From the NCBI RefSeq assembly GCF_006151805.1, contig NZ_VDDA01000026.1:1-58927 (forward strand): a stretch of DNA of 58,927 bases. The letters are read 5' to 3'. The stretch's first letter is position 1, and every line of letters starts with the position of its first letter. This DNA comes from Methylobacterium terricola (GTDB lineage: Bacteria > Pseudomonadota > Alphaproteobacteria > Rhizobiales > Beijerinckiaceae). Shown piece by piece: positions 25,327-33,716 of the stretch. The notes under the pieces are model-generated. The model saw nothing but the letters and a program-made list of their open reading frames with translations, was not told the origin of the DNA and made no database searches. A program made the translations under genes and the position numbers.

Positions 25327-25944
25327 ATGAAGCTGCACTGGTCGCCACGCTCGCCCTATGTCCGCAAGGTGCTGATCGCCGCCCACGAGATGGGTCTCGG
25401 GAGCCGCCTCGACTGCGTCCGCACCACCGTCTCGCCCTTCGCGCCGGCCGAGGACCTCTGGGACGACAACCCGCTGAACAAGCTGCCGACGCTCGTCCTC
25501 GACGACGGGACGGCGATCTACGACAACCGCGTGATCTGCGAGCACCTCGACACGCTGCACGACGGCCCCAGGCTGTTTCCGCAGGGCGGCCGTGAGCGCC
25601 TGATCGCGCTGCGCAACCAGGCCCTCGGCGACGGGCTCCTCGACGTGCTGATGATGCGGCTGATCGAGCGCCTGCGGCCCGAGGAGCGCCGCTCGCCCGA
25701 GATCGTCGTGTCGAACGAGCGCAAGACGGCGGCGGCGCTCGACCGGCTCGAGAGCGACGTCGCGCTGCTGACGACCCGCCCGTACGACATCGGCCATGTC
25801 GCGATCGGTACGGCCCTCGGCTACGTCGACTTCCGCTTCGCAGACGATGGGTGGCGCGACCGGCGTCCTAAGCTGGCGGCCTGGCATGCGGGCTTCGACG
25901 CGCGGCCCGCCGTGTGCGCCTGCCCCGTCCGCGACGACTCCTGA
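25327..25944 (+). CDS. Glutathione S-transferase-like protein
   Basis: The 205-residue product has an N-terminal thioredoxin-like GST domain (MKLHWSPRSPYVRKVLIAAH, NPLNKLPTLVLDDGTAIYDN with the cis-Pro and glutathione-binding region) and a helical C-terminal domain (PYDIGHVAIGTALGYVDFRF). Such proteins in catabolic clusters often isomerise maleyl- or fumaryl-type intermediates or open ethers. The substrate is not evident. It lies 35 bases downstream of the hydrolase-like gene. Confidence 0.82.
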   Translation: MKLHWSPRSPYVRKVLIAAHEMGLGSRLDCVRTTVSPFAPAEDLWDDNPLNKLPTLVLDDGTAIYDNRVICEHLDTLHDGPRLFPQGGRERLIALRNQALGDGLLDVLMMRLIERLRPEERRSPEIVVSNERKTAAALDRLESDVALLTTRPYDIGHVAIGTALGYVDFRFADDGWRDRRPKLAAWHAGFDARPAVCACPVRDDS

Positions 25945-25974
25945 CGACACCGTCGCCCCGCCCGGGAGAACCCC

Positions 25975-26880
25975 ATGATCCAGTCCCGCACCATCGGCGA
26001 CGCTCGCGTCACCCGCGTCCTCGAATATTCCGGGCCGACGCACGACCCGGCCTTCCTGTTCCCCGACCTGCCGCAGGCGGAACTCGACGCCGAGGCGCGC
26101 TGGCTCGCGCCCAACCACTACGTGCCGCGCATGAACCGCCTGATCGTCACGATCCAGCTCTGGATCGTGCATGCGGGCGGCAACGTCATCGTGATCGACA
26201 CCGGCGTCGGCAACGGCAAACCGCGGGGCGCGGCGCGGATGAACAATCTGAATGGCCTCGTCTTGCCCTGGCTCGAGGCCGCAGGTGCGGCCCCCGACCA
26301 AGTCACTCACGTGGTCCACACCCACCTGCACAGCGACCATATCGGTTGGAACACGATCGAGGTCGACGGGCGCTGGGTCCCGACTTTCCCGAACGCACGC
26401 TACCTGGTGCCGAGGACCGATTTTGACCATTTCCAGGCGGCCCTGGCCAAGGGCCCGGATCCCATCATCGACAATGCCTTCCGCGACAGCCTGCTGCCCC
26501 TCGTCGAGACGGGCCTGGTCGACTTCATCGGCGACGACACGCGGGAGGTTGCGGGCTGCCTTGCGGTCGAGCCGGTGCCGGGTCACAGCCCCGGCATGCT
26601 GAGCTACCGCCTGCGCTCGAACGGCGAGGAGGGCCTGTTCAGCGCCGACGTGTTCCACAGCCCGCTCCAGATCACCCGGCCGGAGCTGAACACCCGCTAC
26701 TGCATCTTCCCTGACAAGGCGCGCGAGAGTCGCGCGGCGCTTCTGGCCCGGGCCAGCGAACGCAACGCGCTGATCATGCCGATGCATTTCGGAGCTCCCC
26801 ACTGCGGCTACGTCCGCCGTGAGGGCGAGGGCTACCGGTTCGAGGGAGCGGACTGGCCCGCGCTGGTGCTGCCGCGCTGA
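25975..26880 (+). CDS. Metallo-beta-lactamase-fold hydrolase (lactonase-like)
   Basis: The 301-residue protein has the binuclear zinc motif HTHLHSDH (His117, His119, Asp121, His122), then PVPGHSPGM, GLFSADVFHSP and MPMHFGAPH, completing the MBL ligand set. The order and length fit AHL-lactonase-like enzymes acting on small lactones. In this cluster it may open a pathway lactone rather than quench signalling, because no luxI/luxR genes are near. It lies 30 bases after the GST gene. Confidence 0.85.
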   Translation: MIQSRTIGDARVTRVLEYSGPTHDPAFLFPDLPQAELDAEARWLAPNHYVPRMNRLIVTIQLWIVHAGGNVIVIDTGVGNGKPRGAARMNNLNGLVLPWLEAAGAAPDQVTHVVHTHLHSDHIGWNTIEVDGRWVPTFPNARYLVPRTDFDHFQAALAKGPDPIIDNAFRDSLLPLVETGLVDFIGDDTREVAGCLAVEPVPGHSPGMLSYRLRSNGEEGLFSADVFHSPLQITRPELNTRYCIFPDKARESRAALLARASERNALIMPMHFGAPHCGYVRREGEGYRFEGADWPALVLPR

Positions 26881-26922
26881 GCGGCGGCGACGACGACTCA
26901 ACGACGAGCAGAGGAACGCCGC

Positions 26923-27702
26923 GTGGTCAGAACCCCGAAACCAATCCAGTCGGATATCGCCTGGAGCACGTCCGACCGGATCACCGTCCGCGGTAAAAGC
27001 CTGCCGGACGAAATCCTGGGCCACATCAACCTCGGGGACATGGCGTTCCTGCAGCTCACTGGCCGGATGCCGACGCCCCAGCAATCGGCGGTGTTCAACG
27101 CCGTCGTCATCACGTTGGTGGAGCACGGCATTACGCCCTCGGCGATCGCGGCCCGGATGACCTATGCGGGGGCGCCGGAGTCGCTTCAGGCCGCCGTCGC
27201 GGCCGGTCTGTGCGGCTTGGGAACGGTCTTCGTCGGCAGCATGGAGGGCGCCGCCCGCTTGCTCTACGAGATCATGCCCGAGGAGGCCGATGCGGACCTC
27301 GATGCCGTCGCCCGCGAGACCGTCGCCCGGTACCGGGCCGAGAAGCGGATCCTGCCGGGCTTCGGGCACCCAATCCACAAGCCAGTCGACCCGCGCACGC
27401 CGCGGCTTTTCGCGATCGCGGCCGAGAACGGCATGGCCGGGCGCTACGTCGACCTCATCCAACGCATCCACGCTGAAGCGGAGCGTGCCTCGGGCAAGCC
27501 GCTGACCCTGAACGCAACCGGCGCGCTCGGGGCGCTCTGCTGCGAATTCGGCTTCCCATGGCGGATCGTGCGCGGCTTCGGCGTGATGGCGCGCGCCATC
27601 GGCCTCGTCGGCCACATCCTCGAGGAAGCCGAGAACCCCATGGCGATCGAGATTTGGCAGCGGATCGAGGACGAGGCCAGCAGCCACATGCGCCCGGCCT
27701 GA
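26923..27702 (+). CDS. Citryl-CoA-lyase-like protein of the citrate synthase superfamily
   Basis: The 259-residue protein starts at GTG 26923 (AGAGGA upstream). It matches the citryl-CoA lyase domain related to citrate synthase: GKSLPDEILGHINLGDMAFL, then GSMEGAARLLYEIMPEE and GFGHPIHKPVDPRTPRLF. Compared with citrate synthase, the His of GxxH holds (GFGHP), but the His of GPLHG is Glu (GSMEG) and the Asp of NVD is Thr (NAT). It is therefore unlikely to be a normal citrate synthase and more likely cleaves a branched acyl-CoA to acetyl-CoA plus an oxoacid. Confidence 0.8.
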   Translation: MVRTPKPIQSDIAWSTSDRITVRGKSLPDEILGHINLGDMAFLQLTGRMPTPQQSAVFNAVVITLVEHGITPSAIAARMTYAGAPESLQAAVAAGLCGLGTVFVGSMEGAARLLYEIMPEEADADLDAVARETVARYRAEKRILPGFGHPIHKPVDPRTPRLFAIAAENGMAGRYVDLIQRIHAEAERASGKPLTLNATGALGALCCEFGFPWRIVRGFGVMARAIGLVGHILEEAENPMAIEIWQRIEDEASSHMRPA

Positions 27703-27781
27703 GCGCCGTCCGCCATCGGAGCATGATGAGGAGAAGGAAAAACCGGCTCTCCGAAGGCATCGTGCGCTGACAAAGGCACAG

Positions 27782-27814
27782 AGCACGTTGCTGTTTCCGA
27801 AAAAACAACGTGCT
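27782..27814 (+). terminator. Stem-loop between the lyase-like and acyl-CoA dehydrogenase genes
   Basis: AGCACGTTG (27782-27790) and CAACGTGCT (27806-27814) form a perfect 9-bp stem with a 15-base loop and are followed by TTT. It lies in a 142-base gap. It may lower read-through into the dehydrogenase gene, which has its own GTG start at 27845. Confidence 0.5.
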
Positions 27815-27844
27815 TTCGAGAAACAACGACTCCTAGAGGCGAAC

Positions 27845-29017
27845 GTGAACGACATCGCAGACGAACCTGACGACAGTCTCGCGGAGATCCGGGAAGAGGT
27901 GCGCAAGCTCTGCGCGCGCTTTCCTGGCGAGTACTGGCGCAAGCTGGACACGGTGCGCGGGTACCCGACCGAGTTCGTTCAGGCGCTGACCGAGGCCGGC
28001 TACCTATCGGTTCTCATTCCGGAGGAATACGGCGGATCGGGCCTCGGCCTCTCCGCCGCCGCCGCAATCCTTGAGACCGTGCAGGAAGAGGGCTGCAACG
28101 GCGCCGCCTGCCACGCCCAAATGTACATCATGGGGACGATCCTCCGGCACGGCTCGGAGGAGCAGAAGCGCCGCTACCTGCCGAAGATCGCGTCGGGCGA
28201 GTTGCGGCTCCAGGCCTTCGGCGTCACCGAGCCGACGAGCGGCACCGACACGACGGCTCTGCGCACCACGGCGCGCCGCGAGGGCGGACATTACGTGGTC
28301 AATGGCCAGAAGATCTGGACAAGCCGAGCCGAACACTCGGACCTGATGCTGCTCCTGGCCCGAACCACGCCCAAGGATCAGGCTGCCAAAAAGACCGCCG
28401 GCCTATCGACCTTCATCGTCGAGATGCGCGACGCTCTCGGCAACGGCCTCTCCATCCGGCCGATCCGCTCGATGATGAATCACAATTCCTGTGAGGTGTT
28501 CTTCGATGGCCTGAAGGTGCCGGCCGAGAACCTGCTTGGTCAGGAGGGCCAGGGCTTCCGCTACATTCTCGACGGGATGAATGCCGAGCGGTTGCTGATC
28601 GCCGCCGAGTGCATCGGCGACGCCAAATGGTTCACGAAGCGGTCGGTCGCCTACGCCAAGGAGCGCACCGTCTTCGGGCGGCCGATCGGCCAGAACCAGG
28701 GCGTACAGTTCCCGATCGCGCGCGCCTATGCGCAGATGCGGGCGGCCGAGCTAATGGTGCGGGAAGGCTGCCGCCTGTTCGAGGCCGGAAGGACGCCCGG
28801 CGAGCAGGCCAACATGGCCAAACTTCTGGCCGCCGAGGCATCCTGGGCCGCCGCCGAGGCCTGCATCCAGACCCATGGCGGCTTCGGCTTCGCCGAGGAA
28901 TACGACGTCGAGCGCAAGTTCCGTGAGACACGCCTGTACCAAGTCGCCCCGATCTCGACGAACCTCATCCTGGCCTACCTGTCCGAGCACGTGCTCGGTC
29001 TGCCGCGCAGCTACTAA
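27845..29017 (+). CDS. Acyl-CoA dehydrogenase
   Basis: The 390-residue flavoenzyme has the standard fold: GYLSVLIPEEYGGSGLGLS, LQAFGVTEPTSGTDTTALR and VVNGQKIWTSRAEHSDLMLL for FAD and substrate, and IQTHGGFGFAEEYDVERKFR near the end. The catalytic Glu used by MCAD (YEGT motif) is absent; that position reads LYQVAPISTN. GMNAERLLIAAECIG has a Glu where isovaleryl-CoA dehydrogenase keeps its base, so an IVD-like arrangement is likely. GTG 27845 with AGAGG upstream is preferred because the longer frame starts inside a hairpin. Confidence 0.87.
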   Translation: MNDIADEPDDSLAEIREEVRKLCARFPGEYWRKLDTVRGYPTEFVQALTEAGYLSVLIPEEYGGSGLGLSAAAAILETVQEEGCNGAACHAQMYIMGTILRHGSEEQKRRYLPKIASGELRLQAFGVTEPTSGTDTTALRTTARREGGHYVVNGQKIWTSRAEHSDLMLLLARTTPKDQAAKKTAGLSTFIVEMRDALGNGLSIRPIRSMMNHNSCEVFFDGLKVPAENLLGQEGQGFRYILDGMNAERLLIAAECIGDAKWFTKRSVAYAKERTVFGRPIGQNQGVQFPIARAYAQMRAAELMVREGCRLFEAGRTPGEQANMAKLLAAEASWAAAEACIQTHGGFGFAEEYDVERKFRETRLYQVAPISTNLILAYLSEHVLGLPRSY

Positions 29018-29124
29018 AAACACGGTGCTGGCTCAACGCGGACAGCAACAGGCTCTCGCACTGCACCGACACATGAGGAGTGCGGGAAGCCGCTTTTCTT
29101 GCTCCGCATCATGCTCCGGGGCCG

Positions 29125-29166
29125 CATCCGATCACGAAACCACGCCATCCGATCACGAGACCACGC
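29125..29166 (+). repeat. Two tandem 21-bp repeats
   Basis: CATCCGATCACGAAACCACGC (29125-29145, first 20 bases CATCCGATCACGAAACCACG) is followed directly by a copy at 29146-29166 differing at one base. They lie 26-68 bases upstream of the enoyl-CoA hydratase start in a 175-base gap. A regulator site or a replication-slippage duplication is possible. Confidence 0.6.
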
Positions 29167-29192
29167 CCGCCGCGGCGCAAAGGGAGGGCGCA

Positions 29193-29987
29193 ATGTCGGA
29201 ACGCTACGAGACAATCACCTTGGCCCGACCCGCCGATGACGTTCTCCTCGTCACGCTCAACCGGCCGGCCGCGGCAAATGCTCTCAACACCCGAATGGGC
29301 CTCGATCTGCTCGACCTCTTCACTGAAATTGCCGCAAGCCCGGAATTCTGCCGTGCGGTCGTCCTCACGGGCGCCGGACAGAAAGCCTTCTGCGCGGGCG
29401 GCGACCTCAAGGAACGGAACGGCCTCACCGATGCGGCCTGGCAGGCGCAGCACCTGATCTTCGAGCGCATGGTGAAGGCGCTCATCGATTGCCCGATGCC
29501 GCTCATTGCAGCCGTGAACGGTTCGGCCTACGGCGGCGGCTGCGAGATCGCGCTCGCCTGCGACTTCATCTATGCCGCACGGGGCGTGCGCTTCGCCCTT
29601 CCGGAAGTGACGCTCGGCATCATGCCGGGGGCGGGCGGGACGCAGACCTTGCCACGCGCTCTCGGCGAGCACCGCGCCAAGGAACTCCTGCTGACGGGAC
29701 ACCCCTTCGCGGCCGAGGATGCCGCCGCCTGGGGAATGGTGAACCGCCTCTGCGATCCTGCCGCCCTCGTGTCCGACGCGATCGAGACCGCTTCGGCCAT
29801 CGCCGCGAATGCGCCGATCGCGATCCGCCAAGCCAAGCGCGCGATGCACCACGGGCTGGGCCTGAGCCTCGCCGACGGCATGCTGTTCGAGGTGGAGGCC
29901 TATAACCGCATGGTTCCTACCGAGGACCGTCGCGAGGGCGTCCGGGCCTTCAACGAGAAGCGCAGGCCCGTCTTCGTCGGGCGCTGA
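29193..29987 (+). CDS. Enoyl-CoA hydratase/isomerase
   Basis: The 264-residue crotonase-fold protein has the oxyanion motif FCAGGDLKERNG, and both catalytic glutamates are kept in YGGGCEIALACDF and FALPEVTLGIMPGAGGTQ. It should hydrate a 2-enoyl-CoA made by the dehydrogenase upstream. GGGAGGG four bases before ATG 29193 fixes the start. A hydroxyacyl-CoA dehydrogenase is not adjacent, so the hydrated product may go to a lyase instead. Confidence 0.9.
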   Translation: MSERYETITLARPADDVLLVTLNRPAAANALNTRMGLDLLDLFTEIAASPEFCRAVVLTGAGQKAFCAGGDLKERNGLTDAAWQAQHLIFERMVKALIDCPMPLIAAVNGSAYGGGCEIALACDFIYAARGVRFALPEVTLGIMPGAGGTQTLPRALGEHRAKELLLTGHPFAAEDAAAWGMVNRLCDPAALVSDAIETASAIAANAPIAIRQAKRAMHHGLGLSLADGMLFEVEAYNRMVPTEDRREGVRAFNEKRRPVFVGR

Positions 29988-30061
29988 CATTCGGATCGTG
30001 CCGCGCCTCAGCGAGGCCGGAACACGGGTCCTCAGGAACCGATGGACGGAGGGACCACCTC

Positions 30062-30931
30062 ATGAGCAGCGCCCGCCCCACCTTCAGCATGACACCGCGC
30101 TCGCCCCGGCTCACGCTTCCGCCGTTGTCCTGCAATGCCCATTGTCACATCTTCGGTCCTGCCGCGACCTTTCCCTATGCGGTCCCGCGAGACGCCGCCC
30201 CGGCGGATGCGCCCAAGGACGTCTTCCTGGCGCTTCAGCGTCATCTCGGCCTCGATCGCGCGGTGATCGTCCAGACCCTCAATCACGGCTACGACCACGC
30301 CGCCGCCATCGAGACGATCGAGGCCGATCCAGGCAATCATCGCGGTATTGCCCTCGTGCCGCTAGACGTCGCCGACTCCGAGTTGGCCAGGCTCAACGCT
30401 CACGGCTTCCGGGGAGCGCGCTTCCACCTGACGCACACGATGCCGGGGACGGAGACCATCGACGACATCGTGCGGTTCGGGGACCGCCTCGCGCGGTTCG
30501 GCTGGCATCTCCAGCTTCATATCAACGGCGAGCAGATCCCGGATTGCGCCGCGGCGATCCATCGTTCGGCCGTGCCCGTCGTGATCGACCACATGGCCTA
30601 TCCCGATGCCTCGGCCGGGCTGGACCAGCCGGGCTTCATCGCCCTGCTGCGGCTCCTCGAGGACGAGAACGTCTGGGTGAAGATCAGCGGCTGCGACCGC
30701 GCCACGCGTGCAGGGCCCCCCTACACTGACACGATCCCTTTCGTGCAATCCCTCGTGGCGCAGGCGGGCGACCGCGCCGTGTGGGGCACGGACTGGCCGC
30801 ACACCAAGCTCGACGGCCCGATCCCGGATGACGGTCTCCTGGTCGACCTCCTCGGCGACATGGTCCTCGATCCCGCCGAGCGGCACCGCGTGCTCGTCGA
30901 CAACCCCGGTCAGCTCTACGGCTTCCCGTAA
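30062..30931 (+). CDS. Amidohydrolase, 2-pyrone-4,6-dicarboxylate lactonase-like
   Basis: The 289-residue TIM-barrel protein has the LigI-type metal-edge motif SCNAHCHIFGPAATFPY, then HLQLHINGEQ, VVIDHMAYPDAS and WGTDWPHTKLDGP with the conserved late aspartate. These enzymes hydrolyse pyrone or muconolactone-type dicarboxylates. Its presence beside an MBL-fold lactonase gives two candidate lactone-opening steps and points to an aromatic or furan-derived substrate. No ring-cleavage dioxygenase is in the window. Confidence 0.85.
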   Translation: MSSARPTFSMTPRSPRLTLPPLSCNAHCHIFGPAATFPYAVPRDAAPADAPKDVFLALQRHLGLDRAVIVQTLNHGYDHAAAIETIEADPGNHRGIALVPLDVADSELARLNAHGFRGARFHLTHTMPGTETIDDIVRFGDRLARFGWHLQLHINGEQIPDCAAAIHRSAVPVVIDHMAYPDASAGLDQPGFIALLRLLEDENVWVKISGCDRATRAGPPYTDTIPFVQSLVAQAGDRAVWGTDWPHTKLDGPIPDDGLLVDLLGDMVLDPAERHRVLVDNPGQLYGFP

Positions 30932-30961
30932 GCACGTCCCAACGCGATACGAGACCTGACA

Positions 30962-31891
30962 ATGACGATCCTCATCACAGGTGCCGGCGGCCATATCGGG
31001 CGGCGACTCGTCGACGCGCTCGCGGCCCGGGGAGAGACCGTGGTCGCGGTCGATATCATCGACCTGCATCGCACGATCGACCGACCTGATCTCGTGACGT
31101 TCCGGCGCGGCAGCGTCGCCAACATGAGCGAGGTGCTCGACGTCATGAAGACCCACCGCATCGAGCGCATCTTCCATCTCGGCGCGATGCTCAGTGTCGT
31201 ATCCGAAAGCAATCACTGGGAGTCGCATCAGATCAACGTGCAGGGAACGATGAACGTCCTCGAAGCGTCCCGTATTCTCGGCGTTAAGCAGGTCTTCTTC
31301 GCCAGCAGTCGCGGTACTTACGGCCTCGACACCGGCGACGTCGTAGACGATTTCACCGTCCAGCGCCCGACACTATTCTACGGATCCGGCAAGCTTTACG
31401 GCGAGGGTGTCGGCCGCTGGTACAGAGCGAAGTTCGGGTTGGATTTCCGGGCTCTGCGCTACCCCACGATGATGGCGCCGGGGGTGCGCACGGCGGGACA
31501 TTGGGCCCCATTGATGATCGAGGACGCCATCCAAGGCCGCGCTCACGTTGCGCAGGCCTCCCCATCCGATCTCGGAGCCTTCCTCCACGTGTCGGACGCG
31601 GTCCGCGGGACCTTGGAAATCATGAACGCACCTGCCGAACGTGTCGGGCGGGTGGTCTACAATTTAGCAGGAATTCAAAATCTAACTTCAGCGCTGGAGA
31701 TGGAGGCCGCTTTAGTCCGTCGTTTCCCCGAATTCACTGTCAAGTATGAACGAGAGAACGGGCCGCGCGCGACGTACAGCAAATTCAGCGACTCCCAGGC
31801 GCGGCACGATTGGGGTTGGCGACCCGAAATTGACGATCTTGATAAGCTGATCTCAGCTTTCGAAAAGATCGTGTCCCGTAGCGTGGTGTAA
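30962..31891 (+). CDS. NAD-dependent epimerase/dehydratase, 3' end altered by an IS
   Basis: The extended short-chain dehydrogenase has the nucleotide motif ITGAGGHIGRRL, acidic residues after strand 2 (VVAVDIIDLHR) and the active-site pair YGSGK. It could act on a hydroxyacid or sugar-linked substrate. The last residues (KIVSRSVV) are encoded by GATCGTGTCCCGTAGCGTGG, the terminal repeat of the IS256 remnant that follows, so the native C-terminus is replaced. The last 200 bases are also poorer in GC. The fold is nearly complete and may still work. Confidence 0.8.
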   Translation: MTILITGAGGHIGRRLVDALAARGETVVAVDIIDLHRTIDRPDLVTFRRGSVANMSEVLDVMKTHRIERIFHLGAMLSVVSESNHWESHQINVQGTMNVLEASRILGVKQVFFASSRGTYGLDTGDVVDDFTVQRPTLFYGSGKLYGEGVGRWYRAKFGLDFRALRYPTMMAPGVRTAGHWAPLMIEDAIQGRAHVAQASPSDLGAFLHVSDAVRGTLEIMNAPAERVGRVVYNLAGIQNLTSALEMEAALVRRFPEFTVKYERENGPRATYSKFSDSQARHDWGWRPEIDDLDKLISAFEKIVSRSVV

Positions 31892-32275
31892 CTGCGTGTG
31901 GTCCACCACGATGACCGGCAGGGCCGGACTGGTCGGACTGCGAGGTTTGGCAGGCTGACGGGAGGATCATCGCCGATCGGGGCGATGCTTTCCAGGGTCA
32001 TGTAGCGGCAACGCTGCACGGCCGATTCGTCGTTTTGCTCCAGCAAGATCGCGCCGACGAGCCTGCGGATCGAGGGCTCGTCGGGGAAGATGTCGACGAC
32101 CTCGGTGCGCCGCTTGATTTCGCCGTTGAGGCGCTCCAACGGATTGGTCGAGTGCAGCTTGGCCCGATGGGCGGCTGGGAAGCCCATGTAGGCCACCACG
32201 TCGGTCTCCGCCGTGTCCATGAGGGCCGCCAGCTTCGGGACCTTGGGCCGGATTGATCGGCGATCCCGACCCGCA
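31868..32275 (-). pseudogene. IS256-family (mutator) transposase, C-terminal remnant with one end
   Basis: Minus-strand frames encode RPKVPKLAALMDTAETDVVA, YMGFPAAHRAKLHSTNPLER and LNGEIKRRTEVVDIFPDEPS, the conserved C-terminus of IS256 transposases, ending past RYMTLESIAPIGDD. A one-base loss near 32250 shifts the frame before RPKV. The terminal repeat lies at 31868-31892. The other half is gone, replaced by an IS5 fragment at about 32276. Confidence 0.8.
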
Positions 32276-32467
32276 AAGATCAGCCGCGTCAGCCCGACTT
32301 CGACAAGGCCGCCTACCGGGAACGCAACAAGGTCGAGCGGCTGATCAACCGGCTCAAGCAGTATCGCCGCATCGCCACCCGCTACGAGAAGCGCGCCACC
32401 AACGACCTCGCCATGGTCACTCTCGGCATGACCATGCTCTGGCTGACGCGAGTTTGCAGAGACGCCC
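32276..32467 (+). pseudogene. IS5/IS427-type transposase, C-terminal fragment
   Basis: The plus-strand frame QPDFDKAAYRERNKVERLIN continues into QYRRIATRYEKRATNDLAMV and TLGMTMLWLT, matching the C-terminus of the intact element at 8136. The stop after LWLT has changed from TGA to CGA. The fragment ends with GCAGAGACGCCC, the terminus shared with the intact copy. It is joined to the IS256 piece on its left and abuts an IS630 element at TA. Confidence 0.8.
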
Positions 32468-33513
32468 TAAGGCGCTGTGCGATCGGCCTGCAAAGGCGAA
32501 GTTGGTTAGGGGGTTGGTTGGCTGAAGGAGCCAGCGATGACCTCACCCTTGTCCGTCGGTCTGCGTGAGCGCGTCGTGTCTGCCGTCCTGGCAGGCGCGT
32601 CCTGCCGCCAAGCTGGCGAGCGGTTCGGCGTCAGCGCCGCCAGCGTCAGTCGCTGGCACGCCCGCCATCTCCAGGACGGCCACGTCCGACCCAAGCCGAT
32701 GCGCGGAGACCAGCGCTCGCAGGTCATCGAGGCTCACGCCCCGCGGATCCTGAGGCTGTGCAAGGAGCGCGGCAACATCGTGCTGTCGGAGTTGCGCGAC
32801 GCTTTGGCCGAGCAGCGCGTCACCACCAGCACCCGCAGCCTGTCGCGCTTCCTGGCCCGCCATCGCATCACCCGAAAAAAGGGGCTCTCCACGCCGCCGA
32901 GCAGGACCGTCCGGACGTAGCGCAGGCGCGCCAGGCGTGGTTCGAGGGTCAACTCGATCTCGATCCGGACTGTCTGGTATTCATTGATGAGACGGCAGCC
33001 TCGACCCGGATGGCACGTCGCTACGGATGGGCCCCGCGCGGCCAGCGCTGTCGCCTGCCGATGCCGTGCGGGCACTACAAGACCACCACCGTCACGGCGG
33101 CCTTGCGCACGAGCGGCTTGACCGCGACGGCGATCTTCGAGGGCGCCACCAACGGCCATCGCTTCCTGGATTACATCACCGACACCCTGGTCCCGGTACT
33201 CCAGCCCGGCGACACGGTGATCCTCGACACCCTCCAGGCCCACAAGGTAGCGGGCGTGCGCGAGGCCATTGCGGCGGCGGGCGCGCGGGTGGTGTACCTG
33301 CCGCCCTACAGCCCGGAATTCAACCCGATCGAGCAGGCCTTCGCCAAACTCAAAACCTTGCTGCGCACCGCAGCCGCGCGCACGGTCGAAGACCTGCATG
33401 CTGCGATCCGCCAAGCCTTCGCAGCCTTCACCCCGCAGGAGTGTCGCAGCTACCTTGATACAGAAGGCTACCAGACAGACTGCTACGTTTCAGCCTGATC
33501 GGGCAATGCTCTA
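32468..33513 (+). mobile_element. Complete IS630-family insertion sequence
   Basis: The element runs 32470-33511 (1,042 bp) between TA duplications at 32468-32469 and 33512-33513. Its imperfect 26-bp ends (AGGCGCTGTGCGATCGGCCT inward from the left, GAGCATTGCCCGATCAGGCT inward from the right) agree at 16 positions. It landed in the TA bordering the IS5 fragment and splits a response-regulator frame on its right side. Confidence 0.82.
32537..33498 (+). CDS. IS630-family transposase, two frames joined by -1 frameshift
   Basis: The first frame (32537-32920) is the N-terminal helix-turn-helix part: VGLRERVVSAVLAGASCRQA, GVSAASVSRWHARHL. The second frame contains the DDE domain with CLVFIDETAASTRMARRYGW, VILDTLQAHKVAGVREAI and LPPYSPEFNPIEQAFAKLK. 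The switch occurs at CGAAAAAAGGGG near 32874-32885, where A-AAA-AAG is a canonical -1 slippery heptamer. The joined protein is about 320 residues, normal for IS630, and the element may be active. Confidence 0.8.
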
Positions 33514-33716
33514 GGTTGAACCCGTGCTGGTCGTTCTGTGCGAGCACGTGGCTGTAGCGGGAGGCCAGGAGCACGGGGATGTGGGGCATACGCCGCCGCA
33601 TCTCCCTCGCGAGGGCGAGGCCCCCCATGCCCGGCATCACCACGTCCGAGAACACGACGTCGAAATCCGCCTCTTCGCTTCCCAGCCGGTCGAGCGCGGC
33701 ATGGAGGTGCCCAGGA
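33514..33716 (-). pseudogene. Response-regulator receiver domain fragment
   Basis: The minus-strand frame reads ALDRLGSEEADFDVVFSDVV, then MPGMGGLALAREMRRRMPHI and LAQNDQHGFN. This is the middle of a CheY-like receiver with the phospho-acceptor Asp in FSDVVMPGMGG, typical of hybrid histidine kinases. The C-terminus is cut by the IS630 element right after HGFN, and the N-terminus is lost before 33716. It is not functional. Confidence 0.75.

Noticed and set aside
25975..26880. Quorum-quenching AHL lactonase as part of a signalling system
   Set aside because: The metal motif fits, but there is no luxI or luxR gene nearby and the gene lies inside a catabolic operon.
26923..27702. Citrate synthase
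   Set aside because: Too short (259 residues) and two catalytic positions differ; it matches the lyase-like subfamily better.
25054..27951. A 965-residue minus-strand open frame
   Set aside because: It lies antisense across four well-supported genes (hydrolase-like, GST-like, MBL-fold and lyase-like) and has shadow-frame composition.
29125..29166. Start of a CRISPR array
   Set aside because: Only two units, directly adjacent with no spacer, and no cas genes anywhere in the window.
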